DNA from: DATKQD01 sp050695655
GTDB taxonomy: Bacteria > Chloroflexota > JAJPGV01
DNA length: 64,000 bases
Reading direction: 5' to 3'
Assembly: GCA_050695655.1 (NCBI GenBank)
Contig: JBOGTU010000077.1
Location: 1 to 64,000, forward strand
The position numbers and the translations under genes were made by a program. Positions within the stretch are counted from its first letter, which is position 1. The number at the start of each line of letters is the position of its first letter. The notes beneath the pieces are model-generated. The model was not told the origin of the DNA. It saw nothing but the letters and a program-made list of their open reading frames with translations, and made no database searches. This document shows, one piece after another, positions 15,781-24,067 of the stretch.

Positions 15781-16530
15781 CCGCGGCGCCGGCTCAGGCA
15801 GGAGGGTGCCCGCGCGCGGGGGGCCGAAGGCGTGCCGCCTGAAGGTCCCCAGCATCGATAGCGCGGCCTTCGCCGAAGTGCCCACATTGCCGCTGACTTT
15901 GGAGGCGCCGCCCTGGCGGCGGTGATACGCCAGCGGCAACTCCTCAATGCGCTGGTGGCGGCGGGCGGCCTTCACGATCATCTCCAGCGTCCAGCCGTAC
16001 GTGGCTTCGCTCATGCGCAGCTCCAGCAGCGTTTGCCGGCGCAGCGCTTTGAAGCTGGCCAGGTCCGTCACCGGCTGGTGCCAGAGCGACCGTATGAGCC
16101 AGGCGGCCGCGCGGTTGGCGAGTACGGCGTGCGCGGGCAGCGCGCCCGCTTCCATCACTGTGCGCGCGCCCAGCACCAATTGCGCGCGGCCGCCCGCGAT
16201 CGGCGCCAGCAGGTCCGGCAGGGCGGCGGGATCGTCGGCGCCATCGCCATCCACAAAGGCGACGATCTCCGCCCGCGTCTGCGCGGCACCTGTCGCGCAG
16301 GCGCGGCCGTAGCCCCGCCGGCGCTCCACGATGACGCGAGCCCCGGCCGCGGCGGCGCGCTCTGTCGTGCAGTCGCGGCTGCCACCGTCGACCACGATCA
16401 CCTCCTGCACACTATCGGACGGGACACGCCCAACCACCCAGCCGATGGCAGCCTCCTCATTCAAAACAGGAATGACGAGCGCAACAGAGGGTGCGGCGCC
16501 CCACGGTGGGGATGGCATGCTGCCGCCCAT
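15778..16530 (-). CDS. Glycosyltransferase family 2
   Basis: 250 residues. GT-A fold: SVALVIPVLNEEAAIGWVVG at the start, EVIVVDGGSRDCT, and the metal-binding region AFVDGDGADDP near residue 95. The absence of membrane helices and the pattern resemble DPM1/polyprenyl-phosphate mannosyltransferase-like enzymes, here probably feeding the DUF2079 protein (inference). The stop codon is contributed by the repeat element. Divergent from hpnH with 145 nt between starts. Confidence 0.88.
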   Translation of the reverse strand: MGGSMPSPPWGAAPSVALVIPVLNEEAAIGWVVGRVPSDSVQEVIVVDGGSRDCTTERAAAAGARVIVERRRGYGRACATGAAQTRAEIVAFVDGDGADDPAALPDLLAPIAGGRAQLVLGARTVMEAGALPAHAVLANRAAAWLIRSLWHQPVTDLASFKALRRQTLLELRMSEATYGWTLEMIVKAARRHQRIEELPLAYHRRQGGASKVSGNVGTSAKAALSMLGTFRRHAFGPPRAGTLLPEPAPR

Positions 16531-16675
16531 CCTAAGGCACGCCGTGCCGCGTGGACTGCTCGCCTGGCGCGGCCCTCTTCTTGCTGGCCCACTGGCGAGC
16601 CCTTACGGCAGAGCCGCCAGCACGGCGCCAGGCGCCTTTCAAGATCTGCCGAACTGATGTACGTTTGGATTTGAG

Positions 16676-17707
16676 ATGGCAGTACCACTACGACAATCCC
16701 TTAAGGTCGGCGCGTATGTCGCCAGCCAGCGTCTCAAGAGGCGTGAAAAGTTCCCGCTGGTGCTCCAGTTGGAGCCGCTGTATCAGTGCAACCTTGAGTG
16801 TGCCGGCTGCGGCAAGATTCAATTCCCCAACCCTATCCTGCACAAGCGGCTCAGCGTGCAGCAGTGCGTGGCCGCGGTGGAAGAGTGCGGCGCACCCATG
16901 GTGTCCATCGCCGGTGGCGAACCCCTCATCCACGCCGACATCGATCAGATCGTGCGCGAGCTGGTGAAACGCAAGCGCTTTGTGTACCTGTGCACCAACG
17001 CCATCCTCATGCTGCGCAAGCTCGATCTCTTCGAGCCGTCGCCCTACTTCTCCTGGTCCGTGCACATCGATGGCCTGCGCGACCGGCACGACGAATCCGT
17101 GTGCCGCGAAGGCATCTTCGACAAGGCCGTAGAAGCCGTGCAGGCGGCCAAGGCGCGCGGCTTCCGCGTGAGCACCAACACCACCTTTTTTGATGGGGAC
17201 ACGGTGGAATCCGTTCGCGGCGTGCTGGACTTCTTGAACGACGACCTCAACGTGGACGTGATGCAGATCTCGCCCGGCTTCGCCTACGAGAAGGCGCCCG
17301 ACCAGGAGCACTTCCTGGGCGTGGAGAACACGCGCGCGCTCTTCCGCGAAGCCTTCTCCGGTGGCCGGCGGCAGAAGTGGCGGCTCAACCACTCGCCCGT
17401 GTTCCTGGACTTCCTGGAAGGCAAAGTGGACCTGCAGTGCACGCCCTGGGGCATCCCCTGCTACTCGGTGTTCGGCTGGCAGCGGCCCTGCTACCTGATG
17501 GCCGACGGTGGGTACGCGCACAGCTACCAGGAGCTGCTGGACGATACGGACTGGTCACAATATGGCCGCGGCCGGCACCCCAAATGCGCCAACTGCATGG
17601 CTCACTGCGGCTACGAGCCCACGGCCGTTGCCCTCACCGCGCACTCGCTGCGGGAAACGGTTCGCGCCGCGGGCGATGCCCTGGCAGGCCAGTTCGCCCG
17701 CACCTAA
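16676..17707 (+). CDS. hpnH: HpnH, radical SAM adenosylhopane synthase
   Basis: 343 residues. HpnH joins the 5'-deoxyadenosyl group to diploptene, the first step toward C35 extended hopanoids. Radical SAM ligands are Cys38, Cys42 and Cys45 (QCNLECAGCGKI). Family landmarks SIAGGEPLIH, FVYLCTNAILM, PSPYFSWSVHIDG, SPGFAYEKAPDQEHFL and the C-terminal KCANCMAHCGYEPTAV match well over full length. No squalene-hopene cyclase or other hpn gene is in the window, so the rest of the pathway must be elsewhere. TACGTT 10 nt before the ATG may be the -10 box. Confidence 0.92.
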   Translation: MAVPLRQSLKVGAYVASQRLKRREKFPLVLQLEPLYQCNLECAGCGKIQFPNPILHKRLSVQQCVAAVEECGAPMVSIAGGEPLIHADIDQIVRELVKRKRFVYLCTNAILMLRKLDLFEPSPYFSWSVHIDGLRDRHDESVCREGIFDKAVEAVQAAKARGFRVSTNTTFFDGDTVESVRGVLDFLNDDLNVDVMQISPGFAYEKAPDQEHFLGVENTRALFREAFSGGRRQKWRLNHSPVFLDFLEGKVDLQCTPWGIPCYSVFGWQRPCYLMADGGYAHSYQELLDDTDWSQYGRGRHPKCANCMAHCGYEPTAVALTAHSLRETVRAAGDALAGQFART

Positions 17708-17873
17708 CGCCCGGTCTCGCCTCTATTGCCAGTTCGGAGCGAACCCCCGCCGCGGGGAGCGGGCCGGCATGCGCCTGCATGGCTACTTGGTTGGCTGCAA
17801 CGGGCCGTATGTTGGCACGGAGCCTGCAGGCCGCTCGTGGCGCCGCGGACCACTGCTCAGGCAAGCTGCGCTG

Positions 17874-17879
17874 TAGACT
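17874..17879 (+). promoter_or_regulatory. -10 box TAGACT of the lipoprotein gene
   Basis: TAGACT lies 8 nt before ATG 17888. The intervening CAGGAGCA also contains an AGGAG that would be too close to act as a normal Shine-Dalgarno site. Confidence 0.4.
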
Positions 17880-17887
17880 CAGGAGCA

Positions 17888-18907
17888 ATGCGCCATCAGG
17901 GCTTTCTTCGCGTTTCAGGCATCACTGGGGGCGCACTGCTGACGCTGGCAGTGGTCGGCTGCGGCTCCGCGAGAACCGCGCCTCCGGCGGCCACTCTGCC
18001 TGCGGCCTCGTCCTCCACAAGCCCCAGCAGCGCTGCCGCGCCGGCGAGTAGCCTTGCAGTGCTCCCTTCCCCAGCCGCCACATCAGCGGCACCAAGTGCA
18101 GCCAGCGGCGCCAGTGCCAGTGCCTCCGTGAGCTCGGCCGCGACGACGCTGCCAGCAGGCGCGCGAGCCCTGCTGCCTGCTCCAGCGAGCGTGCAGGCGG
18201 TTGCAACCTTGTACAGCAGCCGGCAGAGCTCCACGCTGGCGGTGCTCTCGATGCTGCCCAATCCGCCAGGCATGCCTGCGGGCACGCCGCCCATGACCAT
18301 ATACCTGGCTATCGCGACCGGCGGGCCAATCAGCTGGCGGCTGCCCCTGGCGGTGACGAAGGGCTTTGCGCAGGAGCCGAAGCTCAGCACCGCCAAGGTG
18401 GCGGGCGTGGAGGCAGCCGGCGTGACATACGGCATCGGCGCGAACAGCAAGGGCCTGCTGGTGCTGCGCGACGCGGCCGTCGTGTATGACGGCGTGGCCG
18501 ACGGCGTGGTGCTGAAGGACCTCAATGGCGATGGCAGCGCGGAAGTGCTGCGATCCTGGTCCCCCTTCTGCCAGAGCCACGTGGCCAGCCCTCGCTTGTC
18601 CACTGTGTACCAGTGGCAGCAAGGCACGTTCGCCGTGGCAACCGGCAGTTTCCCCGCGGTGCTGGCGCAGGACCAGGCGAACTTCAAAGCCGCCGTCGCT
18701 CGAGCCAACCTCCCCGCCACACGCCCCGTGTGGACCGGTGGCCAGAAAGCCTGCCTGCACGATGCGCTCGGCTACATCGCTCAAGAGGGCGGGCAGCAGG
18801 CGGAAGCGCAAGCCCAGTTTGCGCAGGTCAAGCAACTCGATCCCACCTACGATGTCTCCGCCATCCAGAAAGCCGCCAGCGGCCTTCCAGCGCGCACCAG
18901 CCCTTAG
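17888..18907 (+). CDS. Secreted lipoprotein with Ser/Ala-rich linker
   Basis: 339 residues from ATG 17888. Signal peptide with lipobox AVVGC at ~residue 25, then ~75 residues of Ser/Ala/Pro low complexity, then a folded domain. KDLNGDGSAEVLRSW looks like a VCBS/FG-GAP-type calcium-binding loop. The C-terminal helix pair (ALGYIAQEGGQQAEAQAQF, VKQLDPTYD) resembles one TPR unit. Extracytoplasmic; function unknown. Confidence 0.7.
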   Translation: MRHQGFLRVSGITGGALLTLAVVGCGSARTAPPAATLPAASSSTSPSSAAAPASSLAVLPSPAATSAAPSAASGASASASVSSAATTLPAGARALLPAPASVQAVATLYSSRQSSTLAVLSMLPNPPGMPAGTPPMTIYLAIATGGPISWRLPLAVTKGFAQEPKLSTAKVAGVEAAGVTYGIGANSKGLLVLRDAAVVYDGVADGVVLKDLNGDGSAEVLRSWSPFCQSHVASPRLSTVYQWQQGTFAVATGSFPAVLAQDQANFKAAVARANLPATRPVWTGGQKACLHDALGYIAQEGGQQAEAQAQFAQVKQLDPTYDVSAIQKAASGLPARTSP

Positions 18908-18936
18908 GAAGATGGTGAGATGACGGCCGCCCGGAA

Positions 18937-18951
18937 ACCTGCCGTGCAGGT
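18937..18951 (+). terminator. Short GC hairpin after the lipoprotein gene
   Basis: ACCTGC-CGT-GCAGGT followed about 8 nt later by TATTTT. Small but correctly placed for an intrinsic terminator. Confidence 0.35.
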
Positions 18952-18956
18952 GCCGC

Positions 18957-19345
18957 CTATTTTGCCTCGGCGATGGCCTTTTGCAGCTCCATGCGAATTT
19001 GATCGCCGCCGCCGCTGCGCCAGGTCTTGATCACCTGGTCATAGTCGGTCAACGGCCGCCGCCCGGCGACGATGTTGGCCCAACCCCTGGTTCCACATGA
19101 TGGGGTAGTTGGGCCAGCCGGTGTACCACAGGGCGTATTTGCTGCCAATGAATCCTCACCACGTGCAGCTGCTCCCGTGAGGCGCTCAAGAAGGCCAGCA
19201 CTCACTCTCAGGCGGGCCGGTCTCCTTCGGGCACAGTTGTGGCCCACGTCATGATGCACATCCAGCATGCGGCAATTGGTGCCGCCTGTGCCTCAGCCAA
19301 GCAGTCCACCAGGTTCTCCGGTCATTTCTGCGCAGCGCCGCGACC
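18957..19345 (-). pseudogene. Decayed family 1 ABC solute-binding protein (C-terminal remnant)
   Basis: Three stretches of a typical sugar-binding lipoprotein C-terminus occur in order in different frames on the minus strand. VLAFLSASREQLHV is followed after a shift by GSKYALWYTGWPNYPIMW, and after another shift by NIVAGRRPLTDYDQVIKTWR and the natural-looking end MELQKAIAEAK. A weaker ENLVDCLAEAQAA precedes them. At least two frameshifts separate the blocks and no start or permease genes remain. A remnant of a LipO-type oligosaccharide-binding component. Confidence 0.7.
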
Positions 19346-19372
19346 CTGCGTGTGCGTCCCCCAACGGCGGCT

Positions 19373-21178
19373 TCAGCGTCGAAGATGGCGCCATAGGAGG
19401 CTGGAGCCGGCTCCGGCAGCCAGCCCCGCGGCCGCGAAGCCGGCTCCGATCAGGATGAGCGGGCGCGGGCTTGTGGGCGCGGTTTGAGATGCTGCCCGCG
19501 TGGGCTCGGCACTGAGCTCGCTGGTTGGCGCTGGCGCGGCCGTTGCAGCATCCATGACTGGCGTGATGAAGGGTGTGGCGGAGAGGAAGGCGGACACATC
19601 ATCGGCCAGGGGCTGGCTGTGCGTGCGTGCGCTTTCCGCGGCCGAGAGCGGCGTGCCGGAGGCCGCCAGCGGGCCGGTGAAGTCGGTTTCGCCGCGGGGC
19701 AGCAGTCGCCAACCGCCGCTGCCATGGTTGACCACACCAGAGACGGCCAGCGCCTGCTGCACGGTGAAGCGGCTGGTGGGGATGCCCAGGCGAGGGTAGA
19801 GGTACACGCGCGCGGCCGCGCCGGCACCATCGCCCAGGGTCACATAGTCGCGGCCGCGGGCCAACACCACGCCGGACACGCGCACGAGCTGCGCCTCCGT
19901 GGTGGCGCCGATGTCCGCGATACCGACGTCTCGCGGGCTGAGCTCGCCACTGCCGGCCACGGTCAAGCCACCGGCCACGGTGGCCACTTCGAGTTCACCC
20001 GAGGCGTGGTGCACCCTCCCCTTCACCGTGACCAGCTCTCCGGCCTGCAGCGCGCCGGCGCTCAGGTGCACCAACAGGCCGGCACCCGCTTGTTGGATGT
20101 AGCCGCGGGCGGCAGCGTAGGCGCCACTGGGCAAGGTGACGATGCCGCTAGTGATCACAGCGGACCCATCGGGCAGCTGCCGGACGGCGGCAATTGAGAG
20201 CCGCTGGAACTGCTCGCCCTGGCGAGACTTCTTGGGCGCGAGGCTGGCCGCGAGCTCAAAGGCATCGGGGTCGGCGGCCTCAGCAATCGCCGTGGCCAGG
20301 CTGGAAGGGTCGGCCGGCACGGTGGGCAGGGGCGCCGCCGCCACCGTCTGCAGCGCGTTGATGGTGGCCTGGATATCCGCGCCCCTGCCGCTCGTCACCG
20401 TGCCGGCCCCGCTGCTGGCTGGCGCCACGAGCGTGTTAGGTGATCCAGGCGTGGGCACGTTGGTGACTGTCCAGCTCGATGCGTCGGGAATGCGTGCATA
20501 GGTCTGCCCCGGCTGGGTGAGTGCTGGCTGCACGCTGTCCACCGGGTTGCCCGCGGCATCCGTGAGGGCGACGAGGGGCGCGGCAGCCAGCTCCAGCAGC
20601 GTCTCGTGCTTGTACAGCACCAGGTAGCCGTGGCTCGACACCGCCGTTCCGTGCGGCAGCACCGCGCGCACTCCACCGGCGGAGATGGTCCAGCCCGAAG
20701 CGTCTACCCCTCCCGCAGGGGCGAACAGCTCCACCCAGGTCTCGCCCAATGGCGATCCCACGGCGCTGCCCGGCACCACGGCCGTGAGCACTTCATTGAT
20801 GAGCAGGCGCCCTGCCGCGGCGGCCGCTGCCACTGGTGTTGGCGGAGAGGTCGGTGAGCTGGTCGGTGCGGTCGCCGCGCTGATGGTGGGAGAGGGTGTT
20901 CCCTGCCCACTCGTTGGCTGAGGGGCTGGTTGACCTGGCACCGGGGTCGGGGTGGCCGGAGTGGGTGGCGGAGCGGTTGCTGTGGCTGGCGGGACCGTTC
21001 GCGTTGATGTTGGTGTGCTGTTGAGCTGGATGGTCGCGGTAGGGCCTGTGCTGGTCGCCGTTGGCGTCGGCGTGCAGGGAAAGCACGCCTCCGCCGCCGC
21101 GGGCAGCACGGCCCCGAGCGCGAGGCAGAGCGCCACTGGCGCCCAGCCGCTGGCACGGATCCCTGGAAGCCGGCCCAT
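19373..21178 (-). CDS. Surface protein with lamin-tail domain and C-terminal anchor
   Basis: 601 residues from ATG 21178 (GTG 21199 also possible). Signal peptide (VALCLALGAVLPAAAEA), ~90 residues rich in Thr/Pro, then a lamin-tail (LTD) immunoglobulin-like domain (LLINEVLTAVVPGS ... GETWVELFAPAGG ... SSHGYLVLYKHE, residues ~125-230). A second beta-rich part with OB-fold-like segments follows (GELVTVKGRVHHASGELEVA, ALAVSGVVNHGSGGWRLL). The C-terminus is a transmembrane segment ending in RHLRR. LTD/OB combinations are known in extracellular nucleic-acid-binding or nuclease proteins; no nuclease domain is seen here. Confidence 0.7.
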   Translation of the reverse strand: MGRLPGIRASGWAPVALCLALGAVLPAAAEACFPCTPTPTATSTGPTATIQLNSTPTSTRTVPPATATAPPPTPATPTPVPGQPAPQPTSGQGTPSPTISAATAPTSSPTSPPTPVAAAAAAGRLLINEVLTAVVPGSAVGSPLGETWVELFAPAGGVDASGWTISAGGVRAVLPHGTAVSSHGYLVLYKHETLLELAAAPLVALTDAAGNPVDSVQPALTQPGQTYARIPDASSWTVTNVPTPGSPNTLVAPASSGAGTVTSGRGADIQATINALQTVAAAPLPTVPADPSSLATAIAEAADPDAFELAASLAPKKSRQGEQFQRLSIAAVRQLPDGSAVITSGIVTLPSGAYAAARGYIQQAGAGLLVHLSAGALQAGELVTVKGRVHHASGELEVATVAGGLTVAGSGELSPRDVGIADIGATTEAQLVRVSGVVLARGRDYVTLGDGAGAAARVYLYPRLGIPTSRFTVQQALAVSGVVNHGSGGWRLLPRGETDFTGPLAASGTPLSAAESARTHSQPLADDVSAFLSATPFITPVMDAATAAPAPTSELSAEPTRAASQTAPTSPRPLILIGAGFAAAGLAAGAGSSLLWRHLRR

Positions 21179-21256
21179 CAACCGTGCCCCCGGTTGCACT
21201 TCGCCCGCTCGTCACAGGCGCCATTGGGCCGCCGACGTGTATCCAACCGAGCCGTG

Positions 21257-21285
21257 ATTTAAGCACGAGTCGGCTCGAACTTCAA
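21257..21285 (-). promoter_or_regulatory. Promoter TTGAAG-N17-TTAAAT upstream of the lamin-tail gene
   Basis: -35 at 21285-21280, -10 at 21262-21257, 17-nt spacer, in an AT-rich pocket. It would give a leader of about 75 nt, in contrast to the leaderless genes nearby. Confidence 0.4.
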
Positions 21286-21291
21286 GCCTCT

Positions 21292-21324
21292 GGCGAGCCC
21301 TTTGGGAACTCGCCGTAAAGCGAG
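21292..21324 (-). terminator. Overlapping hairpins after the LLM oxidoreductase gene
   Basis: GGCGAG (21292-21297) can pair with CTCGCC (21309-21314), and CTCGC (21309-21313) can alternatively pair with GCGAG (21320-21324). Placed between the stop of the LLM gene and the next gene's promoter. Confidence 0.3.
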
Positions 21325-21349
21325 CAATCTTTGACTGCTTCTCGGGAAC

Positions 21350-22282
21350 TTATGTACCGGCCAGCCGCCGCACAACCTGGCCAAAGGCACGCACCGCCGC
21401 TGGGTAGTCGCTGCCGCTGGGAAAGTAGGTGATGTAGGAGATGCCGTAGCGCTCGCGCTGTGCGATGAGCTTGTCCACAATCGCACTCACGCTTCCGGCT
21501 AGTGCACTCGGGGTGTCACGCCTGCTGGTGCCGCCGAATGGCTCCCGCGTTTGCCGGCCACTCGCCGGCGTCGCTCCCACGGGCCCGGGGCCGGCGCAAT
21601 TGAGGCTCAACTCGATGTCGGCCAAGTGATCGCTCGCGAAGGCAGCCACCCAGCGCAAGCGGCCGTCCAGGACCTCATAGGGATCGCCGGGCGGGCTGGG
21701 CACGCTGGCAAAGCTCAGGATGTCGGCCTCGCGCGACGCCAGCTCCAGCACGCGGCGCCCGTAGCCGCCGATCATGATCGGCAGGCGCGGCTGCACTGGT
21801 CGCGGCTGCTGCTCCAGTTCCTGAATCTGGTAGTACGTGCCCGAGAAGGTGAAGCTCGGCTGGCGCAGCAGGCCTTTGACCACGGCGACATATTCAGCGA
21901 AGCGTGCGAATCGCTCGGCGAAGGGCTCGAAAGCAATGCCCACCTGGGCCTGCTCCCGCGGCACCCAACCCGTTCCCAGCCCCAACTCCAGCCGGCCGCC
22001 GCTGAGCAGATCCACCGTGGCCGCCTCCTTGGCCAGCACGGCCGGGTGCCGCCACGCCTGGTTGATCACCAGTGTCCCCAGCCGGATGTGCGAGGTGGCC
22101 TGCGCAGCCGCCGCCAGCGCCGGCAGCGGGCTCAAAAACGGGGCAAAGTGATCCGGCGCCAGCAGCACCGCGTAGCCGATATCCTCCGCCATCCGCGCAT
22201 GCTCCATCCAGGTCCTTGGATCCTGGAGTCCGAACCCCGCCCCGGCCTGAATGCCAAATCGAAACGGACGGGTCGTGCGCAT
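21350..22282 (-). CDS. LLM-class flavin/F420-dependent oxidoreductase
   Basis: 310 residues from ATG 22282. TIM-barrel luciferase-like monooxygenase family: RPFRFGIQAGAGFG at the start, YAVLLAPDHFAPFLSPLPAL, SHIRLGTLVINQAWRHPAVL, and ATVDLLSGGRLELGLGTGWV. The pattern matches the branch usually annotated as F420-dependent (TIGR03621). Substrate unknown. A good promoter is directly upstream. Confidence 0.85.
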   Translation of the reverse strand: MRTTRPFRFGIQAGAGFGLQDPRTWMEHARMAEDIGYAVLLAPDHFAPFLSPLPALAAAAQATSHIRLGTLVINQAWRHPAVLAKEAATVDLLSGGRLELGLGTGWVPREQAQVGIAFEPFAERFARFAEYVAVVKGLLRQPSFTFSGTYYQIQELEQQPRPVQPRLPIMIGGYGRRVLELASREADILSFASVPSPPGDPYEVLDGRLRWVAAFASDHLADIELSLNCAGPGPVGATPASGRQTREPFGGTSRRDTPSALAGSVSAIVDKLIAQRERYGISYITYFPSGSDYPAAVRAFGQVVRRLAGT

Positions 22283-22294
22283 CAAGCCGGCGCA

Positions 22295-22323
22295 ATTCTA
22301 CCTGGCCGCTGGCCGCCCGTCGA
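22295..22323 (-). promoter_or_regulatory. Promoter TCGACG-N17-TAGAAT of the LLM gene
   Basis: -35 at 22323-22318, -10 at 22300-22295, 17-nt spacer. The -10 box is 12 nt from ATG 22282 and 9 nt from an in-frame TTG at 22285, so the leader is at most ~5 nt. Confidence 0.55.
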
Positions 22324-22486
22324 AAAGCCGCGCCGCGGCTGGAACGCCGTCCACCGCGCGGTGGCAACCTGGCGCGGTGCCCTGTTGAGCACCTGACAGT
22401 TGTTGGCGAGACGAGGTACGCTTGCCCTGGCTGGCTGGGCGAGTGCCGGTCAGCCGGACATCGGACACAGGCGAGGAGACAAGAAC

Positions 22487-23773
22487 ATGCTGACCGCTGA
22501 AGAGAATGAGCTGTTGACGCGCACCAACGCGGGCACGCCGATGGGCGAGCTGTTCCGGCGGTTCTGGCTGCCGGCGCTGCTGCCCTCGGAGCTGCCGGCG
22601 CCGGACAGCGACCCCATTCGCTTTCGCATGCTGGGGGAGGATCTCATCGCCTTTCGCGACACCAACGGCCAGGTGGGCTTTCTGGCTAACGCCTGCCCGC
22701 ACCGTGGGGCATCGCTGTTCTTTGGTCGCAACGAGGAGTGCGGCCTGCGCTGCGTGTACCACGGCTGGAAGTTCGACGTGACCGGCGCCTGCGTGGACAT
22801 GCCCAACGAGCCGGCGGAAAGCAGCTTCAAGCAGAAGATCAAGGCCACGGCCTACCCTGCGGTGGAACGGGGTGGTTTCATCTGGATTTACATGGGCCCC
22901 AGCGCCGAGCAGCCAGCCTTCCCCAACTACCAGTGGCTCAACCAGCCCGATGCCAGCTCCTACGTCGCCAGTAAGTGGCTGCAGGAATCCAACTACTCGC
23001 AGGGTCTTGAGGGCAACATCGATTCCGCGCACGTGGGCATTCTGCACCGTACGCTGGCTCATCCCGTCTTCACCTCCGGCAACCTCCAGAGCGCGCAGGA
23101 CGTGACTGTGGCCAAGGAAACGGAGTTCGGCTTCGTGTACGGCGCGCGCCGTCCCCAGCCGGACCAGAGCTACTACTGGCGCGTGACCACGTTCACCATG
23201 CCCACCTTCACCCAGATCGCCAGCCAGTCCCGCGCGGGCGGTGGCCTGTTCGTGCTGCCACAGGACGACGAGCACAGCTGGTGGTTCACTATCAACCCAC
23301 CACGGCCGCCTGCTGGCGCTCCCGGTTCGCGGGACGCCGATTTCGGTGCGCTGCTCTCCGGCACCTCGATCGCCGATCCGGCCACCCTGGGCCTCATTCC
23401 CGGCACCTTCAACCGCGTGCGCAACAAGAGCAACGACTACATGATCGATCGCCAGATGCAGCGGACCTTCAACTACACCGGCCTGCCCGGCAACCGCCCA
23501 CAGGACCAGGCGGTCACCGAATCAATGGGCCCCATCTACGACCGCCGCAGGGAGCACCTTGGTACCAGCGACACCGCCATCATCCTCATGCGGCGCTACC
23601 TCATGCGGCTGGCACGTGACCTTGAAGGTGGCCAGCGGCCAGCGATGCTGACCTTTCCCGACCGCTTTCGTACCATTCCCATGGCCGTCAACTCGCCCGA
23701 GGGCGACTTCAACACGCTGTGGGATACGCACTACGATGCGTTTGCGCGGGAGTTGAACCTCACCCTGGGATAG
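22487..23773 (+). CDS. Rieske non-heme iron oxygenase, catalytic subunit
   Basis: 428 residues from ATG 22487, which has a good AGGAG Shine-Dalgarno site 8-12 nt upstream. Rieske [2Fe-2S] ligands: CPHRGASLFFGRNEECGLRC then VYHGWKF, i.e. CxH-X17-CxxH, residues ~59-82. Mononuclear Fe site: the Asp/His triad around NIDSAHVGILHR. Overall pattern is of the phthalate 4,5-dioxygenase/vanillate demethylase type. The reductase partner is not in the window. One of the few genes here with a clear Shine-Dalgarno site. Confidence 0.88.
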   Translation: MLTAEENELLTRTNAGTPMGELFRRFWLPALLPSELPAPDSDPIRFRMLGEDLIAFRDTNGQVGFLANACPHRGASLFFGRNEECGLRCVYHGWKFDVTGACVDMPNEPAESSFKQKIKATAYPAVERGGFIWIYMGPSAEQPAFPNYQWLNQPDASSYVASKWLQESNYSQGLEGNIDSAHVGILHRTLAHPVFTSGNLQSAQDVTVAKETEFGFVYGARRPQPDQSYYWRVTTFTMPTFTQIASQSRAGGGLFVLPQDDEHSWWFTINPPRPPAGAPGSRDADFGALLSGTSIADPATLGLIPGTFNRVRNKSNDYMIDRQMQRTFNYTGLPGNRPQDQAVTESMGPIYDRRREHLGTSDTAIILMRRYLMRLARDLEGGQRPAMLTFPDRFRTIPMAVNSPEGDFNTLWDTHYDAFARELNLTLG

Positions 23774-23817
23774 ATGCTTCGAGGGCCATGCAACCCCGCG
23801 GGCCAGGCGGTGCATAG

Positions 23818-23823
23818 TACACT
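23818..23823 (+). promoter_or_regulatory. -10 box TACACT of the rpmF-fab operon
   Basis: TACACT lies 48 nt before ATG 23872; the leader carries AGGAAAGGA as a Shine-Dalgarno site. A leadered transcript. No good -35 box. Confidence 0.4.
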
Positions 23824-23871
23824 CTAGGCTCGTGCGCCCGCGCATGGCGCAGCAGGAAAGGACACGAAAAG

Positions 23872-24063
23872 ATGGGCGCACTCCCCAAAGAACGCATCCC
23901 CAAGGCCAAGCAGGGCAAGCGCCGCAGCCACTTGCACCTGGCAACGGTTCATCTGGTGAATTGCCCGCGCTGCCGGGCCTTGAAGCTGCCGCACCACGCC
24001 TGCCCGGAATGTGGCACCTACAAAGGCCGGCAGGTGATCAAGGGCAGATCCGCGGAGAAGTAG
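23872..24063 (+). CDS. rpmF: 50S ribosomal protein L32
   Basis: 63 residues. N-terminal MGALPKERIPKAKQGKRRSH and a zinc ribbon with two CxxC pairs, CPRC and CPEC (the C+ form). First gene of a fatty-acid synthesis operon, a common bacterial arrangement. Its stop is 4 nt before the fabD TTG start. Confidence 0.95.
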   Translation: MGALPKERIPKAKQGKRRSHLHLATVHLVNCPRCRALKLPHHACPECGTYKGRQVIKGRSAEK

Positions 24064-24067
24064 CCCT

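Noticed and set aside
17700..17860. A further copy of the 126-bp element upstream of the lipoprotein gene
   Set aside because: Only a short stretch (CCGCTCGTGGCGCCGCGGACCA) resembles the right-end core; the terminal inverted repeats are absent.
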